Shown piece after piece: positions 37,721 through 46,084 of a stretch of 64,000 nt of DNA. The stretch comes from Pelagibius sp037652055. Lineage in GTDB: Bacteria; Pseudomonadota; Alphaproteobacteria; Kiloniellales; Kiloniellaceae. The DNA lies in contig NZ_JBBKAH010000003.1 in assembly GCF_037652055.1 (NCBI RefSeq), positions 372,001 to 436,000 of the forward strand, given 5' to 3'. The translations under genes and the position numbers were made by a program. How positions within the stretch are numbered: position 1 is the stretch's first letter; each line of letters opens with the position of its first letter. The notes below the pieces were generated by a model that ran no database searches, was not told the origin of the DNA, and worked only from the letters and a program-made list of their open reading frames with translations.

Positions 37721-38389
37721 ATGGCGACAGCTGCGATGAAATCGGCCTCTGCGCGCTCAGCGCACAAGCGGCACGCGATCCAGGAAGCCGGCACCGCCGT
37801 TTTTCTCGAACTCGGCTATGAAGCCGCCACCATGGAGCAGATCGCGGCCCGCGCCGGCGTCTCAAAACAGACCGTCTACAATCATTTCTTAAGCAAGGAC
37901 CGGCTGTTCAAGGCGACCATCGCCGACCTCACCGCAGGCTTGATGGCGCCGCTGGCCCTGCACACCCACGGGAAAGCGACGCCGGCGAGCCGGCTCAGCG
38001 CCCTGGGGCTGGACCTCCTGACCCTCATGCTGCAACCCTCGTCGCTCGCGCTTCATCGCCTGATCGTCGCTGAATCGGCGCGCTTTCCCGAGCTTGGCGC
38101 GGAAATCTATGCCGTGGGCGCGGGGCGGATGCTGGCGGCGCTCGCGGAATACCTTGCGTGGGAGACCCGCAACGGCCGTCTCAGCGTCGACGACCCGGAG
38201 CTGGCCGCGGAACAGTTCCTCGGCATCCTGACCGGACGCATGCAGCTGCGTGCCCTGCTGGGCGCCGAGCCGCTGCCCGAGCGGGCGGAACTGGAGCGCC
38301 GCGCGGCGAAGGCGGTGGAATGCTTTCTCGCGATTTATACGATCCGCCGGCCACAAGCTGGTGCCGGGGCCGGGCTTGCGGCCGGGTAG
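37721..38389 (+). CDS. TetR/AcrR-family transcriptional regulator
   Basis: 222 residues from the ATG at 37721, which has AAGG just upstream; an in-frame TTG at 37694 is less likely. N-terminal helix-turn-helix: ATMEQIAARAGVSKQTVYNH at about 38-57, then FLSKDRLFKATI. The C-terminal ligand domain (about 65-205) is of the AefR/YbiH-like type (RLIVAESARFPELG). It is divergent to the RND adaptor and should repress the pump until an inducer binds. Confidence 0.93.
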   Translation: MATAAMKSASARSAHKRHAIQEAGTAVFLELGYEAATMEQIAARAGVSKQTVYNHFLSKDRLFKATIADLTAGLMAPLALHTHGKATPASRLSALGLDLLTLMLQPSSLALHRLIVAESARFPELGAEIYAVGAGRMLAALAEYLAWETRNGRLSVDDPELAAEQFLGILTGRMQLRALLGAEPLPERAELERRAAKAVECFLAIYTIRRPQAGAGAGLAAG

Positions 38390-38410
38390 GCGCACGGCGC
38401 CGGCCGGGCG

Positions 38411-39244
38411 CTACCTTCCCTTCATCGCCGCCCAGTCGTCGTCGCTGAGGGCTTCCATGAGCGAGAACTGTCCGGCGCCCTTCAGCCACTCGCCGCCGTC
38501 GATGACCACCACCTCGCCGTTGATGTAGGCCGAGCCGTCGGCCAGCAGGAAGGCGGCGAGGTCGGTCAGTTCGCGGTGCTCCCCGACGCGGCCCAGCGGG
38601 ATCTTGTTCATCCAGGCGCGGTCCATCGCCTCGTTGGGCACGAGGCGCGACCAGGCACCCTCGGTCGGGAAAGGACCGGGCGCGATGGCGTTCAGGCGGA
38701 TGCCGCGCCCGCCCCACTCCACCGCCAGGGAACGCGTCATCGCCAGCACCCCCGCCTTGGCCATCGCAGAGGGCACCACGTAGGGCGAGCCGGTCTCCGC
38801 ATAGGTGGCGACGATAGAGAGCACATTGCCGGGATGCTGCCCGGCCAGCCAGCGCTTGCCGCAGGCCAGCGTCACGTAGGTGGTGCCGTGCATGACGATG
38901 GCGAGCACGGCATCGACGGCGCGCGGCGAGAGGGTCTCCGTGCGGGCGAGGAAGTTGCCGGCGGCGTTGTTCACCAGGGCATCGAGCGGCCCCTCTTCCC
39001 AGATCGCCTCGACCAGGGCGTCGACCCGCGCCGCATCGCGCAGGTCGCAGGGGATCGCGCGGGTGCGGCCCGGAAAATCGGCGTCGAACTCGGCCCGGGT
39101 CTCCGCCAGCACGGTTTCACGGCGGCCGCAGATCACAAGCGTCGCGCCCAGCTCCAGCACCCGGCGGCCCATGGACTTGCCGAGGCCGCTGCCGCCGCCG
39201 GTGATGAGGATGCGCTTGCCTTGCAGCAGATCGTTCTGGAACAT
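38411..39244 (-). CDS. SDR-family 2,4-dienoyl-CoA reductase (DECR-like)
   Basis: 277 residues from the ATG at 39244. NAD(P)-binding TGGGSGLGKSMG at 15-26 and NNAAGN at 92-97. The active-site region VATYAETGSPYVVPSAMAKA matches mitochondrial and peroxisomal 2,4-dienoyl-CoA reductases, in which Tyr and Lys are 15 residues apart (here Y148 and K163) instead of the classical YxxxK. The WSRLVPNEA and GEVVVIDGGEW segments agree with that group as well. It would remove double bonds at even positions during beta-oxidation of unsaturated fatty acids. Divergent to the acyl-CoA ligase, 112 bases between starts, which supports a joint role in fatty-acid use. Confidence 0.85.
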   Translation of the reverse strand: MFQNDLLQGKRILITGGGSGLGKSMGRRVLELGATLVICGRRETVLAETRAEFDADFPGRTRAIPCDLRDAARVDALVEAIWEEGPLDALVNNAAGNFLARTETLSPRAVDAVLAIVMHGTTYVTLACGKRWLAGQHPGNVLSIVATYAETGSPYVVPSAMAKAGVLAMTRSLAVEWGGRGIRLNAIAPGPFPTEGAWSRLVPNEAMDRAWMNKIPLGRVGEHRELTDLAAFLLADGSAYINGEVVVIDGGEWLKGAGQFSLMEALSDDDWAAMKGR

Positions 39245-39356
39245 GGAAAGGGACCCCGCGTTGCACACAATCGAGATGACTTAGTACCGCCCCGCAAGCG
39301 CTTTGGCTATGATGGCGGCAATCAACAAAGAACCTTACAGGGCGGAACGGTCGGGC

Positions 39357-40961
39357 ATGCTTCCCAAGGCGGCAACCTACGAAGAGCTGACGGCGCAATT
39401 CCGCTGGCAGATCCCGGAACACTACAACATCGGTGTCGATGCCTGCGACAAGTGGGCCGCCAGCGACAGGCTGGCGCTCATTCACCTTACCGACGACGGC
39501 AAGGAAGCCCGCTACTCCTTCAAGGATCTGCAGCGGCTTTCCAACCGCTGCGCCAACGTGCTGGAGGCCCAGGGCGTCGAGGAAGGCGACCGCGTCGCCA
39601 TCCTGCTGGCCCAGGGGCCGGAGACCGCCGTCGCACACCTCGCGACCTACAAGCTGGGCGCCATCGCGGTGCCGCTGTTCACCCTCTTCGGCGCGGAGGC
39701 TCTGGAATATCGCCTCGCCAACTCGGCCGCGCGCGTCGTCATCACCGACCGCGCGGGCCTCGCAAAACTGGAGACGATCCGCGACCGGCTGCCGGCGCTA
39801 GAGAGTATCATCTCTGTCGATGGCGGAAATGCTTTGGACTGGCATCACCTCCTGGAGCGTGCCTCCGACGGTTTCCTGCCGGTCGATACCCTCGCCAACG
39901 ATCCGGCGCTGATCATCTACACCTCCGGCACCACCGGCCCGCCCAAGGGCGCGCTGCACGCCCACCGCGTGCTGCTCGGCCACCTGCCGGGCGTGGAGAT
40001 GCCGCAAAACTTCCTGCCGCGGCCGGACGACCTCATCTGGACCCCCGCGGACTGGGCCTGGATCGGCGGCTTGTTGGATGTTTTGCTGCCCGCCTGGCAC
40101 CACGGCGTGCCCGTCGTCGCGCACCGCTTCGCCAAGTTCGATCCGGAAAAGGCCTTCCAGCTGCTGGCCGACTTCGGCGTGCGCAATGCCTTCCTGCCGC
40201 CGACGGCCTTGAAGATCATGCGCACCGTCGAACGCCCCGCCGAGCGCTGGAGCCTGGCGCTGCGCTCCATCGGCAGTGGCGGCGAGACCCTCGGCGCCGA
40301 GATGCTCGCGTGGTCCGAGGAAACATTCGGCACCCCGGTGAACGAGTTCTACGGCCAGACCGAATGCAACCTCGTGGTCTCCAACTGCGCGGAGATCATG
40401 CCGGTAAAGCCCGGCTCGATGGGCCGCCCCGTGCCCGGCCACCGCGTCGCCGTCGTCGATGACGACGGCGACGAGCTGCCGCGCGGCGAGGCCGGCACCA
40501 TCGCCGTCAAGCGCCCCGACCCGGTCATGTTCCTGAAATATTGGCGCAATCCAGAGGCGACGGCAGCGAAGTTCCGCGGCGACTTCCTGATGACCGGCGA
40601 CCAGGGCGTGATGGACGCGGACGGCTATCTGCGCTTCGTCGGGCGCGACGACGACGTCATCACCTCCGGCGGCTACCGCATCGGCCCGGGCGAGATCGAG
40701 GACTGCCTCATCAAGCATCCAGCCGTCGCGATGGCCGCGGCGGTGGGCGTGCCCGATCCCGTCCGCACCGAGCGCGTGAAGGCCTTCATCGTGCTGAAGG
40801 AAGGCGAGCAGGGGAGCGACGCCCTGGTGCGCGAGATCCAGGACTTCGTGAAGACGCGCCTCGCCGCCCACGAATACCCGCGCGAAGTCGCCTTCGTCGA
40901 CGCCCTCCCCATGACCGCCACCGGCAAGGTCATCCGCAAGGCGCTGCGGGAGCAGGGATGA
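39357..40961 (+). CDS. Acyl-CoA synthetase (AMP-forming, medium-chain/acetyl-CoA-synthetase-like)
   Basis: 534 residues. I start at the ATG at 39357 (MLPKAATYEELTAQFRWQIP), because homologues begin with this conserved segment; longer starts (TTG 39303, ATG 39309) have no SD. P-loop IIYTSGTTGPPKGALHAHR, aromatic motif FYGQTECN, hinge region GYLRFVGRDDDVITSGGYRI, and the acyl-adenylate lysine in TATGKVIRKALRE at the C-terminus. It activates a carboxylic acid with ATP and CoA; the chain length is uncertain. Divergent from the DECR-like reductase. Confidence 0.92.
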   Translation: MLPKAATYEELTAQFRWQIPEHYNIGVDACDKWAASDRLALIHLTDDGKEARYSFKDLQRLSNRCANVLEAQGVEEGDRVAILLAQGPETAVAHLATYKLGAIAVPLFTLFGAEALEYRLANSAARVVITDRAGLAKLETIRDRLPALESIISVDGGNALDWHHLLERASDGFLPVDTLANDPALIIYTSGTTGPPKGALHAHRVLLGHLPGVEMPQNFLPRPDDLIWTPADWAWIGGLLDVLLPAWHHGVPVVAHRFAKFDPEKAFQLLADFGVRNAFLPPTALKIMRTVERPAERWSLALRSIGSGGETLGAEMLAWSEETFGTPVNEFYGQTECNLVVSNCAEIMPVKPGSMGRPVPGHRVAVVDDDGDELPRGEAGTIAVKRPDPVMFLKYWRNPEATAAKFRGDFLMTGDQGVMDADGYLRFVGRDDDVITSGGYRIGPGEIEDCLIKHPAVAMAAAVGVPDPVRTERVKAFIVLKEGEQGSDALVREIQDFVKTRLAAHEYPREVAFVDALPMTATGKVIRKALREQG

Positions 40962-41065
40962 CGGACTGCCGGATCCTTTTTTGGCGCTATACCCCGAGTA
41001 CCGGAAACTATTCGGGCTTCCATCTGTGCGCCGACAATGCCGGATGTGATAGCCACACTCACCGT

Positions 41066-41190
41066 TGTCATCCCGGCACTTGATGCCGGGATCCATGGCC
41101 CTGTCCGCTCGAACGACCTTGGACGTCAATCGGCTCGGTATTGCCACTCGCTGACGCCAATGGGTCCCGGGGTCAAGCCCCGGGACGACA
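41066..41190. repeat. Dispersed palindromic repeat, family A (copy 1)
   Basis: About 125 bases with imperfect terminal inverted repeats of about 33 bases; ends read TGTCATCCCGGCACTTGATG and, inverted, TGTCGTCCCGGGGCTTGACC. Each end also folds on itself (CCGGCA/TGCCGG; CCCGGGG/CCCCGGG). A related copy lies at 54675-54820. Such TGTCATCCCGG...CTTGA...CCGGG units occur widely between genes in alphaproteobacteria and are non-coding. Confidence 0.75.
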
Positions 41191-41235
41191 GTGGTGCAGG
41201 TGGCGAGAGCGAGTCTGTCGCTCGACCGCGCCGTT

Positions 41236-42168
41236 TCAAGGCTTCGCGGGCCGCAGCACGCCGTTGGCGTCGCGCTTCAGCGGGTAGTCCTGCTTGGGCA
41301 GCGGCGCGCCGGGCGCGTCCAGCACCGAGACGCCGTGCGGCCAGTCCGCCGGCGCGATGGCGATGTAGCGGGCATAGCCGCCGACTCCGCCCTTGGGCTT
41401 GGCGAAGCCGATGGCGATGAGGGCGCCGGCCTCCGGGACCTTATCCAGGTTGGCAACGCCCTCGGCCTGGGCGAAGTGGTTGTGCATCAGCCAGTACTCG
41501 CCCTCCAGGGTCGGCGTGGTGTCGGTGTCCAGCGCCTCGTGGCCGTGGAACAGGATCTTGCGCTCCAGGTGCAGGTACTTCAGCGCATCGAGGCGCACGC
41601 CGGGGAACGGTGCCTTGGCGAAGTTCTCGAGATCGCCCCAGTTCTTGTACCAGTCGGAGCGGAACATGACGACCGAGCCCTCCGGCACCGGGCCGTGCTC
41701 CGCCTCCCATTCCTTCACATCGTCGGCGGTCGCCTGATAGCCGGGATCGGCAATCGACTTCTCGTGCACATCGACGACCACCAGCGGCCGCAGCGTGAAG
41801 GAAGCCGGGATGTCGCTGATGGTGGCGCCATACTCGTCCCAGTGCGCCGGCGGGTCGAGCTGGGTGCCGTACTGATCGGTGGTGAGCGTGTAGGCGGTCG
41901 CGATGAAGCCGTGCTGCGCGTAGGTGAACTCGTCGCCCTTCTTGGCGTAGTCGCCGAGGTCCCGGCCCGCCGTCGCCGGCTTGAACTCGGCGCCCCCGAA
42001 GCCCGGCCAGACCGGCTGCACCGGCTCGAAGGCGTGCGTCAGGTCAATGTACTTCGCTGACTTGAAGGTGTTTTCGTAGAGCTGCCAGAGCGGATGGTCT
42101 TCGGCGAGTGCCGGTGATGCGAAGAGGCCGATCGCGGCGGCGACGGCGGCGGTCCGGAGGCTGTTCAT
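41236..42168 (-). CDS. Secreted cyclase/kynurenine-formamidase-like hydrolase
   Basis: 310 residues from the ATG at 42168, with GGGAG nine bases upstream. Signal peptide about 1-23 (SLRTAAVAAAIGLFASPALA). KYIDLTHAFEPVQPVWPGF is the first family motif (DLTH), YGTQLDPPAHWDEYG the metal-binding motif, and LHNH-like YWLMHNHF the later one. The Pfam 'cyclase' family (kynurenine formamidase, isatin hydrolase) usually has HGTHxDxPxH; here Gln replaces the His after Thr, while Asp and the second His remain. Probably a Mn- or Zn-dependent periplasmic amidohydrolase or lactone/dione hydrolase of unknown substrate. Confidence 0.87.
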   Translation of the reverse strand: MNSLRTAAVAAAIGLFASPALAEDHPLWQLYENTFKSAKYIDLTHAFEPVQPVWPGFGGAEFKPATAGRDLGDYAKKGDEFTYAQHGFIATAYTLTTDQYGTQLDPPAHWDEYGATISDIPASFTLRPLVVVDVHEKSIADPGYQATADDVKEWEAEHGPVPEGSVVMFRSDWYKNWGDLENFAKAPFPGVRLDALKYLHLERKILFHGHEALDTDTTPTLEGEYWLMHNHFAQAEGVANLDKVPEAGALIAIGFAKPKGGVGGYARYIAIAPADWPHGVSVLDAPGAPLPKQDYPLKRDANGVLRPAKP

Positions 42169-42286
42169 TTTCGAATGCTCCCTGCTGGATTGTGATGGCA
42201 CGAACGGTTTTTCCCGTTACGCAGCGTCACGATAGCGCAGGAAAGCGATCGCGCAGAAGGGGCTTCGCCGTGACCGGCGATCTGCG

Positions 42287-42832
42287 CTAGCGGTTCGGCA
42301 GCGTCGTGAGAATGGCCTGGGCATCGGCACGCGGCGACTTGGACGTCGTCACCACAACCTCGTAAGGAAAGTCGGTGCCGCTGGTGCGCCAGATCTCCTC
42401 GCGCTCGTCGATGCCGCGCACGTAGTCCCGCTTGTCGCCGATCTTGTTCAACGGCAGGCCCTTGCGGCGCACGTACTCGGAGAACACCAGCGAGACCTGG
42501 TCGGCGCTCGCCTGCTGCGCCAGCACCGAGCAGCTGTAGTCGGCGAAGACCACCAACGCGAAAAGGCCTGCCTTGTTCTCCGCCGACCAGACATCTCCCT
42601 TCTTGCCGTCCAGGAAGGCCTGCGCCTGCTCCGGTGCGAACCTGCGCAGCTGCGGCGTGGCGGCAATCCAGGCCCGCAGGTCAGCCGGATCCTCGACGTG
42701 CTTCAGGCAGGACTGCACGAATAGGCCCACTGCCTCGCGCGCCTGGTCCGCCGCGCGCACCGGCAACGCCGCCAGGCAGCCGGCGAGCGCCAGCGCCGCT
42801 ATCCTTCCCGCTCTCGCAGTCGTGAACCGCAT
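42287..42832 (-). CDS. Small exported protein of unknown function
   Basis: 181 residues from the ATG at 42832, where the signal peptide starts (FTTARAGRIAALALAGCLAA then LPVRAAD, cleavage about residue 27) and AGTGGA lies upstream; the longer frame reads through a GC-rich leader. The mature part begins AREAVGLFVQSCLKHVEDPA and has three Cys, two of which (SC at about 41 and SC at about 109) could pair. AGLFALVVFADYSCSVLAQQ and the VVVTTSKS strand suggest a small alpha/beta periplasmic fold. I recognise no family with certainty; there is no operon partner. Confidence 0.75.
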   Translation of the reverse strand: MRFTTARAGRIAALALAGCLAALPVRAADQAREAVGLFVQSCLKHVEDPADLRAWIAATPQLRRFAPEQAQAFLDGKKGDVWSAENKAGLFALVVFADYSCSVLAQQASADQVSLVFSEYVRRKGLPLNKIGDKRDYVRGIDEREEIWRTSGTDFPYEVVVTTSKSPRADAQAILTTLPNR

Positions 42833-43022
42833 TATTCCACTGCCACTCTTATGATCGCCGCAACGCCGCGACCCTAGCAAATCAGGCCGGGCGGGGCGAG
42901 AGACATTGCCCTGTCCGGCCGACCGGGAGCACTGGACCGGGCGCGGCATGACGGGTATTGAACGGGCAGCGGGGCCGCAGCGCGTCCGCTCGACAAACGA
43001 CAAAGAGGAAGCGTCCGCCGCC

Positions 43023-43622
43023 ATGAGCAAGGTCATCGACTACTATCTCACCCTCATCTCGCCCTGGGCCTACCTGGGCAGCCAGCGATTTGCCGAGATC
43101 GCCAAGCGCCACGGCGCCGAGGTCCGCGTGAAGCCGGTAAACTTCGGTGAGATCTTTCCGCGCACCGGCGGCCTGCCGCTGGCCAAGCGCGCGCCGGAGC
43201 GCCAGGCCTACCGCCTGGTCGAACTGAAGCGGTGGAGCGAATACCTGGACATTCCGATCCATCTGCAGCCCAAGCATTTCCCGGCGCCGGAAGCGCTGGC
43301 TGCCCGCATGGTGATCGCGGCGGGTGAGAGCGGCGGTAAGCCGCTAGAACTGGCACAGGCGGTCGGCAAGGCGGTGTGGGAAGAGGAGCGCGACATCGGC
43401 GATGCGGCGACCTGTGAGGCCATCGCGGCGGAAACCGGCCACGACGGTGCGGCGCTGCGCGCCAAGGCGGAGGAAGCCGCCAGCGAGGCGCGCCACGCGA
43501 CACTGACCGAGGAAGCTCTCGCACGCGGCGTCTTCGGCGCGCCCAGCTACGTCTACAAGGACGAGATCTTCTGGGGCCAGGACCGCCTCGATTTCCTCGA
43601 CCGCGCCCTGGCGAAGGGGTGA
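43023..43622 (+). CDS. DsbA-family 2-hydroxychromene-2-carboxylate isomerase
   Basis: 199 residues from the ATG at 43023; the frame is open 117 bases upstream without a better start. VIDYYLTLISPWAYLGSQRF is the thioredoxin-fold beginning of the HCCA isomerase/kappa-GST group, with Ser-Pro-Trp in place of a redox CxxC. FGAPSYVYKDEIFWGQDRLD closes the fold (GxPx(F/Y)...(F/W)GqDRld, the family end). These use glutathione to isomerise chromene carboxylates in naphthalene-type degradation, but many members are general GSH-dependent isomerases. No aromatic pathway genes are next to it. Confidence 0.92.
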   Translation: MSKVIDYYLTLISPWAYLGSQRFAEIAKRHGAEVRVKPVNFGEIFPRTGGLPLAKRAPERQAYRLVELKRWSEYLDIPIHLQPKHFPAPEALAARMVIAAGESGGKPLELAQAVGKAVWEEERDIGDAATCEAIAAETGHDGAALRAKAEEAASEARHATLTEEALARGVFGAPSYVYKDEIFWGQDRLDFLDRALAKG

Positions 43623-43660
43623 AAGTCGAGAACGGTACCGCGCCGCCGCTAAAACGGAAA

Positions 43661-43684
43661 AAGGGGCCTCGTGGGAGGCCCCTT
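43661..43684. terminator. Bidirectional terminator between convergent genes
   Basis: AAGGGGCCTC (43661-43670), loop GTGG, GAGGCCCCTT (43675-43684): ten perfect base pairs, with T-rich sequence after it on the plus strand and TTTTTCCG on the minus strand. It ends both the isomerase gene and the following unknown gene. Confidence 0.85.
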
Positions 43685-43707
43685 TCCTGCTCCGACCCTC
43701 GCGGCCT

Positions 43708-44751
43708 TTAGGCCGTGAGATTGAGGCTTTCTGCCTCCTCCTGAGCCGTTGCATCGTTGTTCTGGGTGTCGCCCGCAAAGCCGGCGATCTTCAGTTGCGC
43801 GTCGAGCAGCAGCTTGGTGATCGTCTCGCCCTTGTCGTTCTGGTAGGTGCTGACGGAATAGATCGTCAGGCGGGTCTGGAAGCTGAGCGCATCCTCGGCC
43901 AGCTTCTCGCGCAGCTGGGCGAGCGCCTTGTCTGGTTCGCCGGTGGCCGGGGTTTTCTCGCCCTCAATGGTTTCGGCCGTCTCCTCGGCGGCAGCCGCGT
44001 CGGCGGCTTCGGCAGCGGCGATCGCCGCGGCATCACCGCTGGCCAGAATCTTGGCGGCGAGTTCCTGCGGGGTTGCCAGGTCATCCGGATCGATCACCAG
44101 CAGCGGCGTCTGGCCGCCGCCGGCAAGCGCGCCGCCGCCTGTGGACTGGATCTGCTGCTCGAAGGAGATCTTGGCGACGCTGACGGAAACCTCGCCGGTG
44201 TCCTGGTTCACCGCGATTTCCAGCGACTGTGCGACCAGCGCGGTCGACTGGCTGAAGTCGCCGTTGGACGACGTCTTGGTTACCTGGCTGAAGGCGGCAA
44301 AGCTGAGCTCGGCGGTGAAGTTCACGCCTTCCTTCAGAGCCGCCAGCACCGGCTCGACGAAGGCCTGGGTGAACTCCTGCACGGCAGCGCTATCGAAGCC
44401 GAAAGCCTTCAGCGCCTTGCCGAGATCGGTGCGGATGGTCTCCAGCGCCTGACGGATAAAGCCGCCGGCCTGGCCCAGCAGGGACCCGTTGCCGCTCTCG
44501 GCGACATCGCTGGCCGTCTCGCCGTCGTCCTGGGCCACGGCCTCCTCGACTGCCTGGGCCTGGGGTGACAGGCTGACGCGGTCGCGACCGTGACCCTGGT
44601 CGAGGTGATGACGGTCGACCTGGTGGCGCTGGCCGCGGCCTTCGCCCAGCCCGCGCGCGGCCTGGTTGGCGGCCTGCTCGGCAGAGGCGCTCTCGCCGCG
44701 CTGGAAAAGGCCCGGGAAAAGGCCGGAAAGGTCTTGCAGTGAGGAAAGCAT
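43708..44751 (-). CDS. Unknown protein, Ala/Gln/Glu-rich with a His-rich segment
   Basis: 347 residues from the ATG at 44751, preceded by a very strong GGAGGAGGA ribosome site; upstream in-frame sequence has no such signal. Residues 41-60 are a His/Arg-rich stretch (RHQVDRHHLDQGHGRDR). The middle (about 110-230) alternates FIRQALETIRTDLGKALKAF, ELSFAAFSQVTKT and LEIAVNQDTGEVSVSVAKIS, suggesting helices then beta strands; an Ala/Glu-rich low-complexity stretch covers about 245-285. No signal peptide, no membrane segment. The composition recalls flagellar hook-length or surface-assembly proteins, but I see no family motif. It is a single-gene unit with its own terminator. Confidence 0.7.
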   Translation of the reverse strand: MLSSLQDLSGLFPGLFQRGESASAEQAANQAARGLGEGRGQRHQVDRHHLDQGHGRDRVSLSPQAQAVEEAVAQDDGETASDVAESGNGSLLGQAGGFIRQALETIRTDLGKALKAFGFDSAAVQEFTQAFVEPVLAALKEGVNFTAELSFAAFSQVTKTSSNGDFSQSTALVAQSLEIAVNQDTGEVSVSVAKISFEQQIQSTGGGALAGGGQTPLLVIDPDDLATPQELAAKILASGDAAAIAAAEAADAAAAEETAETIEGEKTPATGEPDKALAQLREKLAEDALSFQTRLTIYSVSTYQNDKGETITKLLLDAQLKIAGFAGDTQNNDATAQEEAESLNLTA

Positions 44752-45166
44752 GAAATCCTCCTCCTGAGGCGGCGCGCCGGGCCGTTTCCGGGCCCTGACG
44801 GGAAGGGACTTCCTGCCCTCCGCTGCACCCTGTGAGCCGTAATGGGTGATCCAATTAGCTCGGATTTTAGGGATCGAGGGTGAAGGAATTGTTAGCACAG
44901 GGTTTTTCCGGATTTCCGGGGCCGGCCCACCGCCGGCAACCGCAGGCTGCCGCGCGACCGCGGACCTATCGCGTGGCGGCAGCAAAGGCCGCGCAGCAAG
45001 CGCTGCCGGCGTCAGGAAAATTGATCGCCCCCGGCGGGGCGCCTAAGATGGCCGCCCAAACGGGGGACCAGCCCCCGGGAAAGAAGGGAATGCCCGGCAA
45101 CGCACCGGGCCGGCACGACAAATGCCAAGACAGATGCAGGGACCGGCGTTTGGGGGAAAGCGGATC
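44752..45166. other. Intergenic region before the TRAP locus
   Basis: 415 bases with no gene I can support. Several short GC hairpins but no clear promoter or terminator. It should carry the promoter of the gene ending at 43708 and possibly that of the small ORF at 45167. Confidence 0.4.
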
Positions 45167-45277
45167 ATGAGCAAGAAAGCCAAGTCGGGCAAGACGGGGG
45201 CGGGCGCGGGCGCGCTCTATCTGGAGCGGCAGGGTCCGAAGCGCTTCGCCGGCGCCGAACCGACCGGCCCGCGATGA
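45167..45277 (+). CDS. Possible 36-residue basic small protein
   Basis: ATG at 45167 with GGGGGAAAG eight bases upstream, stop TGA at 45275-45277. It starts MSKKAKSGKTGAGAGALYLE and ends GPKRFAGAEPTGPR: Lys/Arg-rich, Gly/Ala-rich, no hydrophobic segment. The SD is convincing and codon third positions are GC-rich like neighbours, but so short a frame could be chance. It sits 184 bases before the TRAP permease genes on the same strand. Confidence 0.4.
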   Translation: MSKKAKSGKTGAGAGALYLERQGPKRFAGAEPTGPR

Positions 45278-45460
45278 CGTGACGCCGCGCCGCGGCCGCT
45301 GCCGTGCGTGCCGCGCCGAGACCAATCTTTTCTTCCAGAAAGCCTTCCCTACCCGGTCCCCCCGAGCGGGCCATCCCCGCCCCGAGCGACAGCTCTTTCG
45401 CCCTAAGGCGCATGAATGAGAGCATGATCGGGGCGTGATCGAGCGAACAGGAATTTGACG

Positions 45461-46084
45461 TTGCGAACCTTTTTCAGAACCTACGTGACCGTCGTCGAGA
45501 CGTTCAACCGCGGCGTCGGGCGCATCACCATGCTGATGATCTTCGCCATGATGGGGGTGCTGCTGTGGTCCTCCATCAACAAGGTCACGACCGGCATGCG
45601 CGCGCCGGAATTCTGGCCGGACGGCTGGTGGTGGCCGGTGATCCTGCCCTCGTGGTGGCCGCTGGAGGTTTCGCAGTTCATGATGGTCGCCTATTTCCTG
45701 CTGGGCGGCGCCTACTCCATGCAGCTGGGCGACCACGTGCGCATGGATCTGCTGTACGGCATGTGGTCCGACCGCACCAAGGCGGCGATGGACGTCCTCA
45801 CCGTGCTGTTCCTGATCTTCTATCTCGTCCTGCTGCTGTACGGCGGCATCTCCAGCACCCAGTACGCAATCCAGTACAACGAGATCAACCCGTCGCTGTG
45901 GCGCCCGCAGATGGCGCCGATCAAGATCATCATGTGCGTCGGCATCTTTCTCATGCTGCTGCAGGCCACCGCGACCCTCATCAAGGACATCGCCCGAATA
46001 AGGGGCGAGCAATGGGGCTATCCGGAAACGCCCAGCAGCGACGCCGCGGCGGTTGAGGCCGCCAACGGGGAGCAGCGCACATGA
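45461..46084 (+). CDS. TRAP transporter small permease (DctQ)
   Basis: 207 residues from the TTG at 45461, eight bases after AGGA; a TTG at 45455 is too close to it and no ATG fits. Four transmembrane helices (about 20-40, 65-85, 105-128, 147-167). FMMVAYFLLGGAYSMQLGDH and RMDLLYGMWSDRTKAAMDVL are the DctQ core (family: A..l..g.HVRVD). Its stop overlaps the start of dctM by four bases. The locus has no DctP solute-binding gene next to it. The loop with many Trp (GWWWPVILPSWWPLE) is longer than in classical DctQ and is typical of the mannitol/chloroaromatic (FcbT2/DctQ) branch. Confidence 0.92.
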   Translation: MRTFFRTYVTVVETFNRGVGRITMLMIFAMMGVLLWSSINKVTTGMRAPEFWPDGWWWPVILPSWWPLEVSQFMMVAYFLLGGAYSMQLGDHVRMDLLYGMWSDRTKAAMDVLTVLFLIFYLVLLLYGGISSTQYAIQYNEINPSLWRPQMAPIKIIMCVGIFLMLLQATATLIKDIARIRGEQWGYPETPSSDAAAVEAANGEQRT

